A stretch of 64,000 nt of DNA from Roseobacter sp. SK209-2-6 (GCF_000169455.1 NZ_AAYC01000003.1:248001-312000); one strand, 5' to 3'; numbered from the stretch's first letter, positions 42,862-52,775 are shown. Translations and numbers: made by a program. Notes: generated by a model not told the origin, from the letters alone.

Positions 42862-43689
42862 ATGGCCACCGTCTTTGATTTCAACAACAAAACAGTGGTC
42901 GTGATCGGCGGCACCAGCGGTATCAACCGCAGTATCGCCGAGAGCTTTGCCGCAGCGGGCGCCCGCGTGGCCGTTGCCTCCCGCTCTCAGGACAAGGTCG
43001 ACGATACCGTGACCGCGCTGGAAAGCGCGGGCGCGCAGACCGCCATGGGCATCGCTTTTGATGTGCGCGATGCGATGGCCGTTGCCGAGGGCTTTGCCGC
43101 AATCCAGGAAGCCTATGGCGAGATTGACGTGCTGGTCTCGGGTGCTGCGGGCAATTTTCCGGCTCTGGCGGCGGATATGTCGGTCAATGCCTTCAAGACC
43201 GTGATCGATATTGACCTGATGGGCACCATCCATGTGATGAAGGCGGCCTATCCGCATCTGAAGCGCCCCGGTGCCAGCATCATCAATATCTCTGCCCCGC
43301 AGTCCTACCTGCCCTATGAGGGCCAGGCCCATGTCTGCGCCGCCAAGGCCGGTGTCGACCAAATCACCCGCACATTGAGCATGGAGTGGGGGCTGGAGGG
43401 CATCCGGGTCAATTCGGTGGTGCCCGGCTTTATCGACGGCACCGAGGGCGCCAAGCGTCTGGCGCCAAGCCCGGAAGTGCTAAAGGGCCTCACCCGCAGC
43501 ATTCCGCTGGGACGGCTCGGCGCCTGTGAGGATGTCGCCAATGCCTGCCTGTTCCTGAGCTCAGATCAGGCCAGCTATATCAGCGGCACGGTGCTGGCAG
43601 TCGACGGCGCGCTTTATCAGCGTGGTTCAGGCAGCACCGGCGAGATGATGGGACATATGCTGCGCGCTGCCTCTGCCAGCAAGAAATAG
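42862..43689 (+). CDS. SDR family oxidoreductase, dienoyl-CoA reductase-like
   Basis: 275 residues, 24 bases after the ALDH gene. Cofactor binding is by VVIGGTSGINRSIAESFAAAG. The catalytic Ser is in IINISAPQSYLPYEG, but the YxxxK site reads VCAAKAGVDQITR, with Lys kept and Tyr missing, as in 2,4-dienoyl-CoA reductases (SAKAGVD). The C-terminus ISGTVLAVDGALYQRG is standard. It is co-directional with deoC and ALDH16 and may reduce an enoyl-type or other substrate; function uncertain. Confidence 0.8.
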   Translation: MATVFDFNNKTVVVIGGTSGINRSIAESFAAAGARVAVASRSQDKVDDTVTALESAGAQTAMGIAFDVRDAMAVAEGFAAIQEAYGEIDVLVSGAAGNFPALAADMSVNAFKTVIDIDLMGTIHVMKAAYPHLKRPGASIINISAPQSYLPYEGQAHVCAAKAGVDQITRTLSMEWGLEGIRVNSVVPGFIDGTEGAKRLAPSPEVLKGLTRSIPLGRLGACEDVANACLFLSSDQASYISGTVLAVDGALYQRGSGSTGEMMGHMLRAASASKK

Positions 43690-43774
43690 TACGCTGCCCC
43701 GGCGCAGGAAGACCATCGCCACGGGGAGCTCCCGCCCGTCGCTGGATCTTTGACAGATCCACTCCCGTTGGGCC

Positions 43775-43800
43775 CAGCGCCACGCTGACGCGCGGCGCTG
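43775..43800. repeat. Strong hairpin between convergent genes
   Basis: CAGCGCC (43775-43781) pairs with GGCGCTG (43794-43800), with an inner CGC/GCG. It lies in the 129-base gap where the SDR gene and the M16 gene converge. There is no T-run on either strand, so it may stop transcription only weakly. Confidence 0.4.
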
Positions 43801-43818
43801 CCCACCCCAAAAAGGGCG

Positions 43819-45144
43819 TTAGTTGCTTTCGCGAAGACCTTCGGGGCGACCAACCACAACAAAATGCAGTTGCTCTGGAAGCAGGATTTCCGAGGCTACC
43901 CGGTTGATCTCTTCCAGTGTCACCGCATTGATATGGTCGTTGCGGGTCTTCACATAGTCGATAGGCAGCCGGTCCATCTGCATGCTGACCAGGATTGATG
44001 CAATGCGGCCATTGCCGTCAAAACGCAGCGGATAAGCGCCGGTCAGATAGGTCTTGGCATCTGCCAGCTCTTTTTCCGTGACGCCTTCACCTGCCAGACG
44101 TTGCCATTCGCTCTGAATAACCTCCACCGCTTCCGCCATCTTTTCATTCGCCGACCCCAGCTGCCCCAGATAGACCGAGGCAAGATCCTGCGGGTAGAGA
44201 TAGGCATAGACCCCATAGGTCAGCCCGCGCTTTTCGCGGACCTCTGTCATCAGACGGCTCTCGAAGGAGCCCCCGCCCAGGATCTGGTTCATGATATAGG
44301 CCGCAAAGAAACGCGGATCGTCCCGGGTGATGCCGACATGACCGAAGAGCGCCACCGACTGCGGCGTGTCATAGTCAACGATGGAAACGCCGCCTTCAAT
44401 CGCCACATTCGCTGGGCCAGGCAGCGGTGCACCTGCCTCGTTCAGATCACCAAGCAGCTGGTCCAGCAGCGCGCCCAGCTCCGCCGGAGAGATGTCGCCC
44501 ACAGCACTCACATAGAGCCTATCGCGGGCAAAAATCGCCTCATAGGCGTCAAACATATCCTGTCGGCTGAGGTCGGATACGCTGTCAATCGTGCCCTTGC
44601 CGGGGCTGCCGTAAGGGTGATCGCCGTAGGCCATCTTGGCAAAGGCGCGACCGGCGATTTCATTGGGGTCTTTCAGATCCGAACGCAGACCGGCCAGGAC
44701 CTGAGCACGCACCCGGTCCAGGGCGTCCTGATCAAAGCGCGGCTGATGCAATGTCTGATGCAACAACGCCATGGCGTCGTCGCGATTTTCGCTGAGAAAC
44801 TGCGCTGAAATCGACAGGCTGTCACGATCGGCGTCATAGCCAAAGGAGGCTGCCAGCTTCTCCAGTGCGCGGGCATATTCCTGCGCCTGCATCTCGCCAG
44901 AGCCTTCCTCCAGAAGGCCTGCCATCAAATAGGTCGCACCCCGTTTTCCAGGTGCGTCCAGAGAGGTGCCGCCGCGGAACCGCAGCTCCAGCGCGGTGAA
45001 AGGGATCGAGTGGTCCTCAACCAGCCAGGCCTTGATGCCGCCAGGAGAGGTCACCTCCTGGATGTTGATCTCAGCCCGCCCAGGCAGCGCTCCAAGCAAG
45101 ATCCAGGCACAGAGGGCAACCATCATAGTCTTGAAACGCATCAT
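43819..45144 (-). CDS. M16 peptidase-like protein, probably inactive partner
   Basis: 441 residues with a signal sequence (MVALCAWILLGALPGRAEI). The M16 fold is clear (GGIKAWLVEDHSIPFTALEL; YLMAGLLEEGSGEM; FGHVGITRDDPRFFAAYIMN; LTGAYPLRFDGNGRIA), but the HxxEH zinc motif is replaced by a sequence without His (MAGLLEEGSGEM). It would therefore be the non-catalytic half of a two-subunit M16 protease, as with mitochondrial MPP-alpha. The start overlaps the stop of the active partner by four bases. Confidence 0.88.
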   Translation of the reverse strand: MMRFKTMMVALCAWILLGALPGRAEINIQEVTSPGGIKAWLVEDHSIPFTALELRFRGGTSLDAPGKRGATYLMAGLLEEGSGEMQAQEYARALEKLAASFGYDADRDSLSISAQFLSENRDDAMALLHQTLHQPRFDQDALDRVRAQVLAGLRSDLKDPNEIAGRAFAKMAYGDHPYGSPGKGTIDSVSDLSRQDMFDAYEAIFARDRLYVSAVGDISPAELGALLDQLLGDLNEAGAPLPGPANVAIEGGVSIVDYDTPQSVALFGHVGITRDDPRFFAAYIMNQILGGGSFESRLMTEVREKRGLTYGVYAYLYPQDLASVYLGQLGSANEKMAEAVEVIQSEWQRLAGEGVTEKELADAKTYLTGAYPLRFDGNGRIASILVSMQMDRLPIDYVKTRNDHINAVTLEEINRVASEILLPEQLHFVVVGRPEGLRESN

Positions 45145-46505
45145 TCGGCCTCCTCCTGGCGCATGAGATACCCAGTGACCGAGCTTTGCGGGCGCAGGGT
45201 TTCCTGTGCCGCTGCGATGATCTCATCTCCGGTTATGGATTGCAGGATCTGCGGCCAGGCCTGCACATCCTCGATCGACAACCCGCTGCTCAGCGCCCGC
45301 CCATAGCGGTTGGCGATCCCTTCGGCATTGTCGCGGGCATAAACTTCGGAGGCGCGTAATTGTAGTTTGATCCGGTCCAGCTGCTCTTGATCCACCCCTT
45401 CCTCAAGGAACTGCGCAACGCTGGCATCCAATGCGTCTTCTGCTTCCTCCAGGCTGACACCCTGAGCGGGCACAACGAGAAAATCAAAGCTGGTATCGTC
45501 CAGTGAGGTGCCGGAATAGAAAACGCCAGTATAGACCGCAACCTGCTGGTCGAACTGCAGGGCATTGGCCAGATAGGAGGTGGTCCCCCCTCCCAGGATT
45601 TCAGACAACAGGTAAAGGGCAGCCGCCTTTTCCTGCGCCCCTGCGTCCCGCTCTGGTGCCAGATAACTGCGCTGCAGATAGGGCTGGGCAACGCGCGGAT
45701 CCTTATAAGTCAGGCGACGCTCCGCAGTCTGCGGAGGTTCCTTGCTGCGCTGTCGTACAAGCGGCAGCTCTGGATTGGCGGGGATTGCACCATAATAAAC
45801 CTCTGCCAGGCGCTTCACTTCCTGAGGGTCGACATCACCGGACACCACCAGGATGGCATTGTTTGGTGCGTAGTAGGTGCCATAGAAGGAAAGCGCATCC
45901 GCCATGTCCAGCTCTTCCATCTCGTGGCGCCAACCGATGATCGGTTGGCCATAGCGATGATTGAGATACTGTGCTGCGTTCAGCTGCTCACCAAAGAGAG
46001 CGCGGGGGTTGTTGTCGGTGCGCTGATTGCGCTCCTCCAGAATCACCTCGCGTTCGGTGACGATATCTTCCTCGGTAAGACGGATATTGACCATACGGTC
46101 GCTCTCCATCTGCATCATCAGCTCCAGCCGATCGGCAGCAACACGCTGGAAATAGGCGGTGTAATCGTAACTGGTAAAGGCATTGTCGCGCCCGCCATTG
46201 GCCGCAACGGTCGCAGAGAGTTCCCCTGCCGCCAGCTTATCCGTCGCCTTAAAGAGAAGGTGTTCCAGAAAATGGGCGACACCGGATTGCCCGATCGGCT
46301 CATCGGCAGAGCCGGCACGGTACCAGACCATATGCTGCACCACCGGTACGCGGTGATCTTCAACCACAACCACCTGCATCCCGTTATCGAGGCTGAAGGA
46401 TGTGATTTGATCAGTGATTTCGCTGCCACCTTGGCTGGTATCAGCCCGGGCTCCTGTTAACCCGGCGGTCAAGATTGCTGCCGCCAGTACGATCCTGCGG
46501 ATCAT
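45141..46505 (-). CDS. Zinc protease of the M16 family
   Basis: 454 residues from the ATG at 46505, preceded by AAGGAGG. A signal peptide (MIRRIVLAAAILTAGLTGARA) is followed by the M16 N-terminal domain with the inverted zinc motif HFLEH in GVAHFLEHLLFKATDKL, and a downstream Glu region (VTEREVILEERNQRTD). It is secreted or periplasmic. It pairs with the His-less M16 gene downstream, giving an alpha/beta heterodimer like MPP. The physiological substrate is unknown. Confidence 0.92.
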   Translation of the reverse strand: MIRRIVLAAAILTAGLTGARADTSQGGSEITDQITSFSLDNGMQVVVVEDHRVPVVQHMVWYRAGSADEPIGQSGVAHFLEHLLFKATDKLAAGELSATVAANGGRDNAFTSYDYTAYFQRVAADRLELMMQMESDRMVNIRLTEEDIVTEREVILEERNQRTDNNPRALFGEQLNAAQYLNHRYGQPIIGWRHEMEELDMADALSFYGTYYAPNNAILVVSGDVDPQEVKRLAEVYYGAIPANPELPLVRQRSKEPPQTAERRLTYKDPRVAQPYLQRSYLAPERDAGAQEKAAALYLLSEILGGGTTSYLANALQFDQQVAVYTGVFYSGTSLDDTSFDFLVVPAQGVSLEEAEDALDASVAQFLEEGVDQEQLDRIKLQLRASEVYARDNAEGIANRYGRALSSGLSIEDVQAWPQILQSITGDEIIAAAQETLRPQSSVTGYLMRQEEAE

Positions 46506-46525
46506 GAGGCATCCTCCTTTTTTTG

Positions 46526-46553
46526 GCCTTTCCATCCGTGGGAAAGGCTTTTT
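46526..46553 (+). terminator. Terminator-like hairpin facing the plus strand
   Basis: GCCTTTCC (46526-46533) pairs with GGAAAGGC (46541-46548) followed by TTTTT. No plus-strand gene ends here; it sits in the 5' leader of the M16 operon just ahead of its ribosome site. It may block antisense transcription, or act as leader RNA structure on the minus strand. Confidence 0.5.
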
Positions 46554-46867
46554 GTCCCATCGCACAGAGCGGGGCATGGGCCTGGTTTCAAAATGGAGCA
46601 TTGCTTATTACCACTACAACAATCCAATTTAGGTCCATCCGCGCAGCCCTGTGCTTTGGATTTCTCTGTTCGTCTGCTTCATTCAACCTACGCGCTTGCC
46701 CAGCTTGTGCAAGCGGGACTACCGAAAATGTGAGCCGTAGGACCGGATCAACAAAAAACCCATAGCGGCCAACTGGCAGGCGCCTATGCCTTCTGATCCA
46801 GCTTTTTTGAACGTGTCGATTTGGGCCGAGAGAGCTCGCCTCTTGGCGAAAACTGAAGAGCTGGAAC
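46554..46867. other. Intergenic region before the M16 operon
   Basis: No gene seen on either strand. It must contain the promoter for the M16 pair; no convincing -35/-10 pair could be assigned. Confidence 0.4.
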
Positions 46868-46900
46868 TGAAAAGACCGCCCTCTCTCTGTCAGGCGGTCC
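46868..46900 (-). terminator. Rho-independent terminator after bamF
   Basis: On the minus strand GACCGCC (46899-46893) pairs with GGCGGTC (46880-46874) and TTTT follows (46873-46870). It lies 30 bases after the bamF stop. Confidence 0.8.
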
Positions 46901-46929
46901 AACTCGTTTGTGAGAGAGGATGCTTTTCT

Positions 46930-47451
46930 CTATTCGCTCACATATGGGGGTGCAGAGGGTGTTGCGACCCCGGCGCGCCGGAAAGCTGCATTTGCAGCAA
47001 ACGGGTCCAATGTCTGCTTTGAATAGATCTGCTCATAGCGATCCACTGGTGCGATCTTGATCTTGCCACCCCTGCGCTTGCGCTTGAGGAAGGCGGCATC
47101 TTCTGCAGCTGCCACGGCACGTACGTTGGGCTCAACGCCATAGCGACTTGAGGCCGTGACCAACCCAACTTCACTGGAAGGAATACCTTCACCCGGAATC
47201 AGTGCTTCGGGTCTCCCACCCAATGCTGCAATAGCTTCGGCGCGAGGATTCGGATCTGACAGATTGCTTTGACCCGGTGTAGGCGTCGGCAGAGCACTGT
47301 AACTAGTCGGCTCACTCAGCGGTTTACTTGGGAGTACGAGGAACTCATCCGGCCCGGCCCCTGTCTGCCGGATATCCCGCAGGGTTTTCTGGACGCAACC
47401 AGACACAGCAAGGGCGCTTGTGAGTACCAAAATTGTCAGAGAAAACCTCAT
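46930..47451 (-). CDS. bamF: BamF-type lipoprotein (DUF3035)
   Basis: 173 residues. A lipoprotein signal ends in the lipobox AVSGC at about residue 19, so the mature protein is lipidated on Cys and sits in the outer membrane. The rest has the DUF3035 features (TGAGPDEFLVLPSKPLSEP, NPRAEAIAALGG, PVDRYEQIYSKQTLDPFA). In Rhodobacterales and relatives this family is the BamF subunit of the beta-barrel assembly complex. It is 55 bases from the lspA stop, on the same strand; LspA would process its signal. Confidence 0.88.
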   Translation of the reverse strand: MRFSLTILVLTSALAVSGCVQKTLRDIRQTGAGPDEFLVLPSKPLSEPTSYSALPTPTPGQSNLSDPNPRAEAIAALGGRPEALIPGEGIPSSEVGLVTASSRYGVEPNVRAVAAAEDAAFLKRKRRGGKIKIAPVDRYEQIYSKQTLDPFAANAAFRRAGVATPSAPPYVSE

Positions 47452-47506
47452 TTCCCCAAGTCTCCTGCAAGTTTCCCAGCGGTTTTAACCCATTCCGCGC
47501 AAGAGG

Positions 47507-47992
47507 TCACGCAGCCTTTTTGCTGCTGTTGTCAAACAGGATCAAACCCGCCGCTCCCGCAAAGATAAAGACATCCGCGAGGTTGAAAACAAAGGGATTA
47601 TTGATGCCGCAACAGGACATGTTGAGGAAGTCCAGAACGTACCCATAGAGCAAACGGTCCACAACATTCCCCAGAGCACCGCCAATAACCAAACCAGCAG
47701 AGCAATGGACCACAGGCCCTTTGCTGGCGTCGCGTCCAGCCCAAAGCGCCAACCCAAGGCAAATCGCCAAGGGCAGCGCGATCAGGACCCAGCGCCCGAT
47801 CTCATCACCGCCCCCAAAGAGACCAAAGTTGATGCCGGTGTTCTCACCGTAGCGAAAGTTGAGAAAGGGCGGCAGCACATCGATGCTGAGCCGCTGGGAA
47901 AGCCCCATCCAATGGACCACCAGATATTTGCTGGCCTGGTCCACCAGAAAGGCCCAAAAAGCGCCCCAGAACATCATGCGTGCTGCCGTCAT
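47507..47992 (-). CDS. lspA: Lipoprotein signal peptidase (signal peptidase II)
   Basis: 161 residues from the ATG at 47992 (MTAARMMFWGAFWAFLVDQA); the longer frame runs through purH. Four membrane segments. Catalytic aspartates are in GNVVDRLLYGYVLDFLN and FNLADVFIFAG; the N-terminal DQASK motif is present. It lies just downstream of purH (16 bases from its stop) and upstream of the lipoprotein gene bamF. Confidence 0.95.
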   Translation of the reverse strand: MTAARMMFWGAFWAFLVDQASKYLVVHWMGLSQRLSIDVLPPFLNFRYGENTGINFGLFGGGDEIGRWVLIALPLAICLGLALWAGRDASKGPVVHCSAGLVIGGALGNVVDRLLYGYVLDFLNMSCCGINNPFVFNLADVFIFAGAAGLILFDNSSKKAA

Positions 47993-48008
47993 CTCTCGTC
48001 TCTGCGTC

Positions 48009-49598
48009 TTAGTGGCGGAAGTGGCGCATGCCGGTGAAGACCATGGCGATGCCCTTTTCATTGGCCGCGGCGATCACCTCATCATCGCGCATCGAACCGC
48101 CGGGCTGGATCACACAGGTGGCGCCAGCCGCTGCCGCTTCCAGCAGACCGTCGGCAAAGGGGAAGAAGGCGTCAGAGGCGACGGCAGAGCCTTTGGCGAG
48201 GCTTTCTTCCAGACCCAGCTCATCAGCCATGCGCTGCGCCTTTGAGGCAGCGACATTGGCGCTGTCCAGACGGCTCATCTGACCGGCACCGACACCCACG
48301 GTGGCGCTGCCTTTGACATAGACGATGGCGTTGGATTTGACATGTTTGGCGACTTTCCAGGCAAACAGAAGATCCTGCATCTGCTCTTCTGTGGGGGCCT
48401 TTTCAGTCACTACCTTCAGGTCCTCCATGCCGACATAGCCAACATCCTTGTCTTGAACCAGCACGCCGCCGGCAACCTGTTTGTAGGCGGTGATCGGCTG
48501 GCGCGGATCCGGCAGGCCATCCGCCAGCAACAGGCGTAGGTTCTTCTTGGCGGCAAAGATCGCCTTGGCCTCATCAGAAGCACCGGGCGCGATTACCACT
48601 TCGGTGAAGATCTCGACGATTTTGGCGGCGGTTTCGGCGTCCAGCGGCTGGTTCAGCGCCACAATACCGCCGAAGGCAGAGGTGCGGTCGCAGTCAAAGG
48701 CCTTTTGGTAGGCCTCAACCAGGGTTTCCCCGCGTGCCACACCGCAGGGGTTGGCGTGTTTGATGATCGCCACGGCAGCGGTCTCAGCCGGGTCGAATTC
48801 TGCCACCAGCTCAAAGGCTGCATCGGTGTCGTTGATATTGTTGTAAGAAAGCTCCTTGCCCTGCAGCTGGGTGGCGGTTGCCACGCCGGGGCGGTTGCTG
48901 CCATCGGTGTAAAAGCTGGCTTTCTGGTGGCTGTTCTCGCCATAGCGCAGGGTCTGCTTATGCTCACCGGCAAAGGCGCGGCGGCGCGGCGCTTCCAGAT
49001 CCAGCGCGCCGGCCAGCCAGGTGGAAACAGCCGCGTCATAGGCGGCGGTGCGGGCATAGGCGACCTGCGCCAGCTTGCGGCGGAATTTTGGGCAAGTTGC
49101 GCCGCCATGCTGATCCATATCACCCAGAAGCTTATCGTAATCCTGAACATCAACCACAACGGTCACATCACCGTGGTTCTTGGCCGCAGCGCGAATCATT
49201 GCCGGGCCACCGATGTCGATATTTTCGATGCAGGTGTCGTAATCCGCCCCTTTGGCCACGGTCTCCTCAAAGGGGTAGAGGTTCACAACCAAGAGATCGA
49301 TGGGCCCGATGTCATGCTCTTCCATCGCCTTGACATGATCCGCATTGCCGCGCAGGGCCAGAAGACCGCCGTGCACCTTGGGGTGCAGGGTCTTGACGCG
49401 CCCATCCATCATTTCAGGAAACCCTGTAACTTCAGAGACATCCTTGACGGTGAGGCCCGCTTCGCGCAGTGATTTGGCGGAGCCACCAGTCGAGAGCAGC
49501 TCAACGCCGCGTTCGGCCAGAGCCTTACCCAGATCGATCAATCCAGTCTTGTCGGAGACGGAAAGAAGGGCGCGGCGGATGGGGGTCATTTCGGTCAT
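48009..49598 (-). CDS. purH: Bifunctional AICAR transformylase / IMP cyclohydrolase
   Basis: 529 residues, full length. The N-terminal MGS-like IMP cyclohydrolase domain opens [20 protein letters not shown] with [12 protein letters not shown], and the C-terminal AICAR transformylase domain shows [26 protein letters not shown] and [10 protein letters not shown]. It catalyses the last two steps of de novo IMP synthesis. A heparinase-like gene lies 21 bases upstream on the same strand. Confidence 0.98.
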   Translation of the reverse strand: MTEMTPIRRALLSVSDKTGLIDLGKALAERGVELLSTGGSAKSLREAGLTVKDVSEVTGFPEMMDGRVKTLHPKVHGGLLALRGNADHVKAMEEHDIGPIDLLVVNLYPFEETVAKGADYDTCIENIDIGGPAMIRAAAKNHGDVTVVVDVQDYDKLLGDMDQHGGATCPKFRRKLAQVAYARTAAYDAAVSTWLAGALDLEAPRRRAFAGEHKQTLRYGENSHQKASFYTDGSNRPGVATATQLQGKELSYNNINDTDAAFELVAEFDPAETAAVAIIKHANPCGVARGETLVEAYQKAFDCDRTSAFGGIVALNQPLDAETAAKIVEIFTEVVIAPGASDEAKAIFAAKKNLRLLLADGLPDPRQPITAYKQVAGGVLVQDKDVGYVGMEDLKVVTEKAPTEEQMQDLLFAWKVAKHVKSNAIVYVKGSATVGVGAGQMSRLDSANVAASKAQRMADELGLEESLAKGSAVASDAFFPFADGLLEAAAAGATCVIQPGGSMRDDEVIAAANEKGIAMVFTGMRHFRH

Positions 49599-49619
49599 GG
49601 CAGGCAGTCCTTAGCAGGC

Positions 49620-51371
49620 TCAATCAAAAATCTCTGGCTCGTCCCGGTTGAGATCGCGGATCGCAACAGCAGTCTCCTGCGCCTTGCTCAGCGTCCACCG
49701 GACGCGTGTCGCATACTCGATTGCGCGCCCGGTTAAAACAATCTGCTTTGCCGCACGGGGCTTCAGACGTGTTTTTTCCAGAAAAACACTTGGCTCCAGC
49801 TTCAAATTGCAGACCCCATCGTGCCGAAACACCCAGATTTCACCACTTTTAAGGGCCATTGAAACCGCCGTGCCATTCAAATCCAGCGCCGCGTCGACTT
49901 CGGGGTGGAGATGCAAGCGGACTTCAAAGCCGATCCCTGCAACCCCGCTTTTGTCCAGCGCTTTGGAAAACTGCCGCTCATCCTGTTCTTCCATCGCAAT
50001 GAGCAGGTCTTCCCCAACCAGCGCTCGGCCATCAAAAGCCAGATCCAGAGTCCGCGCATGGGTCAGGCCGAAAGCCTTAAGATAGCCATCGTGTCCCCCC
50101 TGAAATCGCATACCATCCGCGATTTCCTGCAGCTCCACCGGCACCTTCGTCGGCGCATCCATGAGCAGTTCCTGCCCGGTGGCACGATCCGGCTCCGCCA
50201 GACGGGCACTGGAATGCCCCGCAAGAGACAGCGTCGAATGCGATGGCGTCGCGCGGCCTGCCCGGCGCCACTCCATCCCAAAGGTCTCACCAGAGCCGCA
50301 GTTGACGATCAAAGGCCGACGGCCGGAGGTCAGCTCAAAGGCCAGCGTCGAGGCATGACCATTGGCAGAAGCCGCGCCCTTTGGCGGAGGTGAGGCATCA
50401 ATCACAACCGTAGTGCGGCGCGCGGCCAGCCTGGCATAGCCCATGGCCAGCCCTTCGCTGTGCACCGCCGGAACATGGGCTGCGGCCAGGGCATGGTCCA
50501 ACCAACCCTCCAGCCCGCGCCCGCCACCGTGGAAACGGGCCAATCCGCCATCCGCATGGCGCAGGGTACGCAGGGCCGGTGCAATCCGCTCGATTGCGGC
50601 GGTTTGCGCGGCCGGAACAGCGCGTCCCGCTTCATGCAGCGCCGCTGCCGCCCAAGTCAGCAGGGTAAAGACCTCCAGCAGTTCTTCGGGGTTGCGGGTT
50701 GGCACCCCACCCTCTTTGTCCACCTGGGTTTCACATTCCAGCGCCAGCGCCTTCACCGCCGGGTCTGCCAGCTCCTCATGGCCCTGCAGAGCCAATCCCG
50801 CATAGATCAGACCGGTGAGCGCTTCAAACCGGGGCAACCCAGGAGAGGCCCCCTGCCAACGCTGCGACAGGAACCAGGTCTGCTGCGAAAGACAGCGAAA
50901 GAAGACATCACTCTCTGCCCGGTCCTGCCCACTCAGCAAAAAGAGCGCATGGTTGATCCAGCGAATCAAACGACGCCCGGTCAGATCCGGGCTCCAGGCC
51001 AGCGGAGTGCCCAGGCCACCGCTGCCATGGGCCTTGATCCAGCCCCAGACCCAGTTCTGCGCTTTCACGCGGGCGCGGATGTCACCCACCGAAGCCAGGT
51101 CATCCAACCAGCCAAAGCCCTGACGCTCTGCCTCAAAGGCCGCATCGGGAGCGGCAACCTCCCACAGGCCCGTGGTCTCTGATTCGACCAGATAGCCCGC
51201 AAAGAGCAGGTTGCCCGCCACCAGCTGCCGTCCACGGGCAAAACTGCCAATCGTGCGGGGTTCCGGCTGCGAGACAAAGCCCGTCGCCGCTGGCTGCTTG
51301 CGGGCGCGCCAGGCATACAGCCTATTCATCAGGCGGGTCCCGCGGCCCGCCAATCTGTCATATCTGGACAT
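49620..51371 (-). CDS. Heparinase II/III family protein
   Basis: 583 residues from the ATG at 51371 (MSRYDRLAGRGTRLMNRLYAW). The N-terminal part is an alpha/alpha toroid (WIKAHGSGGLGTPLAWSPDLTGRRLIRWINH), the C-terminal part a beta-sandwich with the family segment LTSGRRPLIVNCGSGE near residue 380. Proteins of this type sit beside rsmB and purH in many alphaproteobacteria. The toroid and beta-sheet domains suggest lyase action on polysaccharide, but there is no signal peptide and no sugar genes nearby, so the role is uncertain. Confidence 0.88.
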   Translation of the reverse strand: MSRYDRLAGRGTRLMNRLYAWRARKQPAATGFVSQPEPRTIGSFARGRQLVAGNLLFAGYLVESETTGLWEVAAPDAAFEAERQGFGWLDDLASVGDIRARVKAQNWVWGWIKAHGSGGLGTPLAWSPDLTGRRLIRWINHALFLLSGQDRAESDVFFRCLSQQTWFLSQRWQGASPGLPRFEALTGLIYAGLALQGHEELADPAVKALALECETQVDKEGGVPTRNPEELLEVFTLLTWAAAALHEAGRAVPAAQTAAIERIAPALRTLRHADGGLARFHGGGRGLEGWLDHALAAAHVPAVHSEGLAMGYARLAARRTTVVIDASPPPKGAASANGHASTLAFELTSGRRPLIVNCGSGETFGMEWRRAGRATPSHSTLSLAGHSSARLAEPDRATGQELLMDAPTKVPVELQEIADGMRFQGGHDGYLKAFGLTHARTLDLAFDGRALVGEDLLIAMEEQDERQFSKALDKSGVAGIGFEVRLHLHPEVDAALDLNGTAVSMALKSGEIWVFRHDGVCNLKLEPSVFLEKTRLKPRAAKQIVLTGRAIEYATRVRWTLSKAQETAVAIRDLNRDEPEIFD

Positions 51372-51476
51372 GCTCTCTGCCTCACGCCCTCGATGCCAAA
51401 AACTGCAGGCGTTTTGCCGAAACAATAGACCGACTAAGGCTGCAAGTCACCGGGGAATGCAACCTTTGGGTAAGGC

Positions 51477-52775
51477 TCAGGCGGATTTGCGCAGAAGCGC
51501 CATATAGAAGCCATCTATGCCGCCGCGATCAGACCAGTAGTCGGGGCGCAGACGCAGCCCACCTTCTTCGGTGATCCAATCCGGCTCCACCCCTGGCAGC
51601 TCTACAGCGCTGCGATCCACTGTCATATCCGGGAACATATCCAGCGCTTCCTCGACCTGGCATTCGCCTTCGTCGGGCAAAAGCGAGCACGTGCAATAGA
51701 CCAGTCGGCCGCCCGGCTTTACCAGGCTCCAGGCATGGGCCAGCATCTGGGCCTGCAGCTCGATCAAAGCACCAAAACCGCTGCCATCCTTGGCATGAGG
51801 CAGATCCGGGTGGCGACGAATCGTACCGGTTGCCGAACAAGGCGCATCCAGCAGCACCGCATCATATTGCCCGGTTTGCTCCAGGGCATCGCCCACGATC
51901 AGATCCGCGTTTAGGCCGGTTCGGGTCAGGTTTTCCTGCAACCGTTCCATCCGCGACGCGGAGGTATCAACCGCTAAAACTTGCGCGCCGGCCTCCGCCA
52001 TCTGCATGGTCTTACCACCGGGAGCGGCACAGAGATCCAGAACCCGCTCACCCGGCTTTGCATCCAGCATTTGGGCGGGCAGTGCCGCAGCCGCATCCTG
52101 AACCCACCAGTCCCCGGCCTCATAACCCGGCAGCGCAGAGACCTGCCCCGCCTCGGCCAGTCGAAAGGACCCCGTGGCCAGTCTTTTCCCCGGCAAGGCA
52201 GAGAGGTCTGCCCCTCTCTTTCCGGTAAGATCAATGGGCGCGCCGGTAAAATGCGCCGCCTCGATGGCCATCATCGCCTCATTGCCCCAGGCCTCTGCCA
52301 GGGGGCTGCGCAGCCATTTTGGCAGTCGCGGCACCCGTAGCTTCTGCCACTCGGCCGGGCCCTGTTCTGCCACCTTGCGCAGGACAGCATTGACCAGACC
52401 TTTGAGTTTTCCGTGACGGCGGTGTTTGGAAATGATGGTCACCATGGCATTGACCACCCCATGGGCCGCCCCACCCTGGCAAAGCTCCACCGTGCCCAGG
52501 CGCAGGGCATTATGGACCGTCAGGGGCGTCGATTTCTTCAGGTGCTTTTGCAGGATACGATCTGCCCGTTCCAGACTGCGCAGGGTTTCCGCGGCCAGTC
52601 GTTGCGCACGGGCGCGTTCATCCGGTGCCAGGCGCTCCAGAGCTCCAGCCGCATAGCATTCCGACAGCAGCCTGCCCTCTCCCAGAACCTGGTCCAATAG
52701 GTAGATCACCGTGCGGCGGGCTGGGATGCCATCGGACTTCGGGCCGGGTTTTGGACCGGATTTTGGACTGGTCAT
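51477..52775 (-). CDS. rsmB: 16S rRNA (cytosine-5) methyltransferase RsmB type
   Basis: 432 residues. An N-terminal NusB-like RNA-binding domain (about 20-150) precedes the SAM-dependent methyltransferase (LDLCAAPGGKTMQMAEAGAQ, VLLDAPCSATGTIRRHPD and YCTCSLLPDEGE). The two Cys in DAPCS and CTCS are the release and nucleophile residues of m5C methylases. The target is probably C967 of 16S rRNA. It is 105 bases upstream of the heparinase-like gene on the same strand. Confidence 0.93.
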   Translation of the reverse strand: MTSPKSGPKPGPKSDGIPARRTVIYLLDQVLGEGRLLSECYAAGALERLAPDERARAQRLAAETLRSLERADRILQKHLKKSTPLTVHNALRLGTVELCQGGAAHGVVNAMVTIISKHRRHGKLKGLVNAVLRKVAEQGPAEWQKLRVPRLPKWLRSPLAEAWGNEAMMAIEAAHFTGAPIDLTGKRGADLSALPGKRLATGSFRLAEAGQVSALPGYEAGDWWVQDAAAALPAQMLDAKPGERVLDLCAAPGGKTMQMAEAGAQVLAVDTSASRMERLQENLTRTGLNADLIVGDALEQTGQYDAVLLDAPCSATGTIRRHPDLPHAKDGSGFGALIELQAQMLAHAWSLVKPGGRLVYCTCSLLPDEGECQVEEALDMFPDMTVDRSAVELPGVEPDWITEEGGLRLRPDYWSDRGGIDGFYMALLRKSA

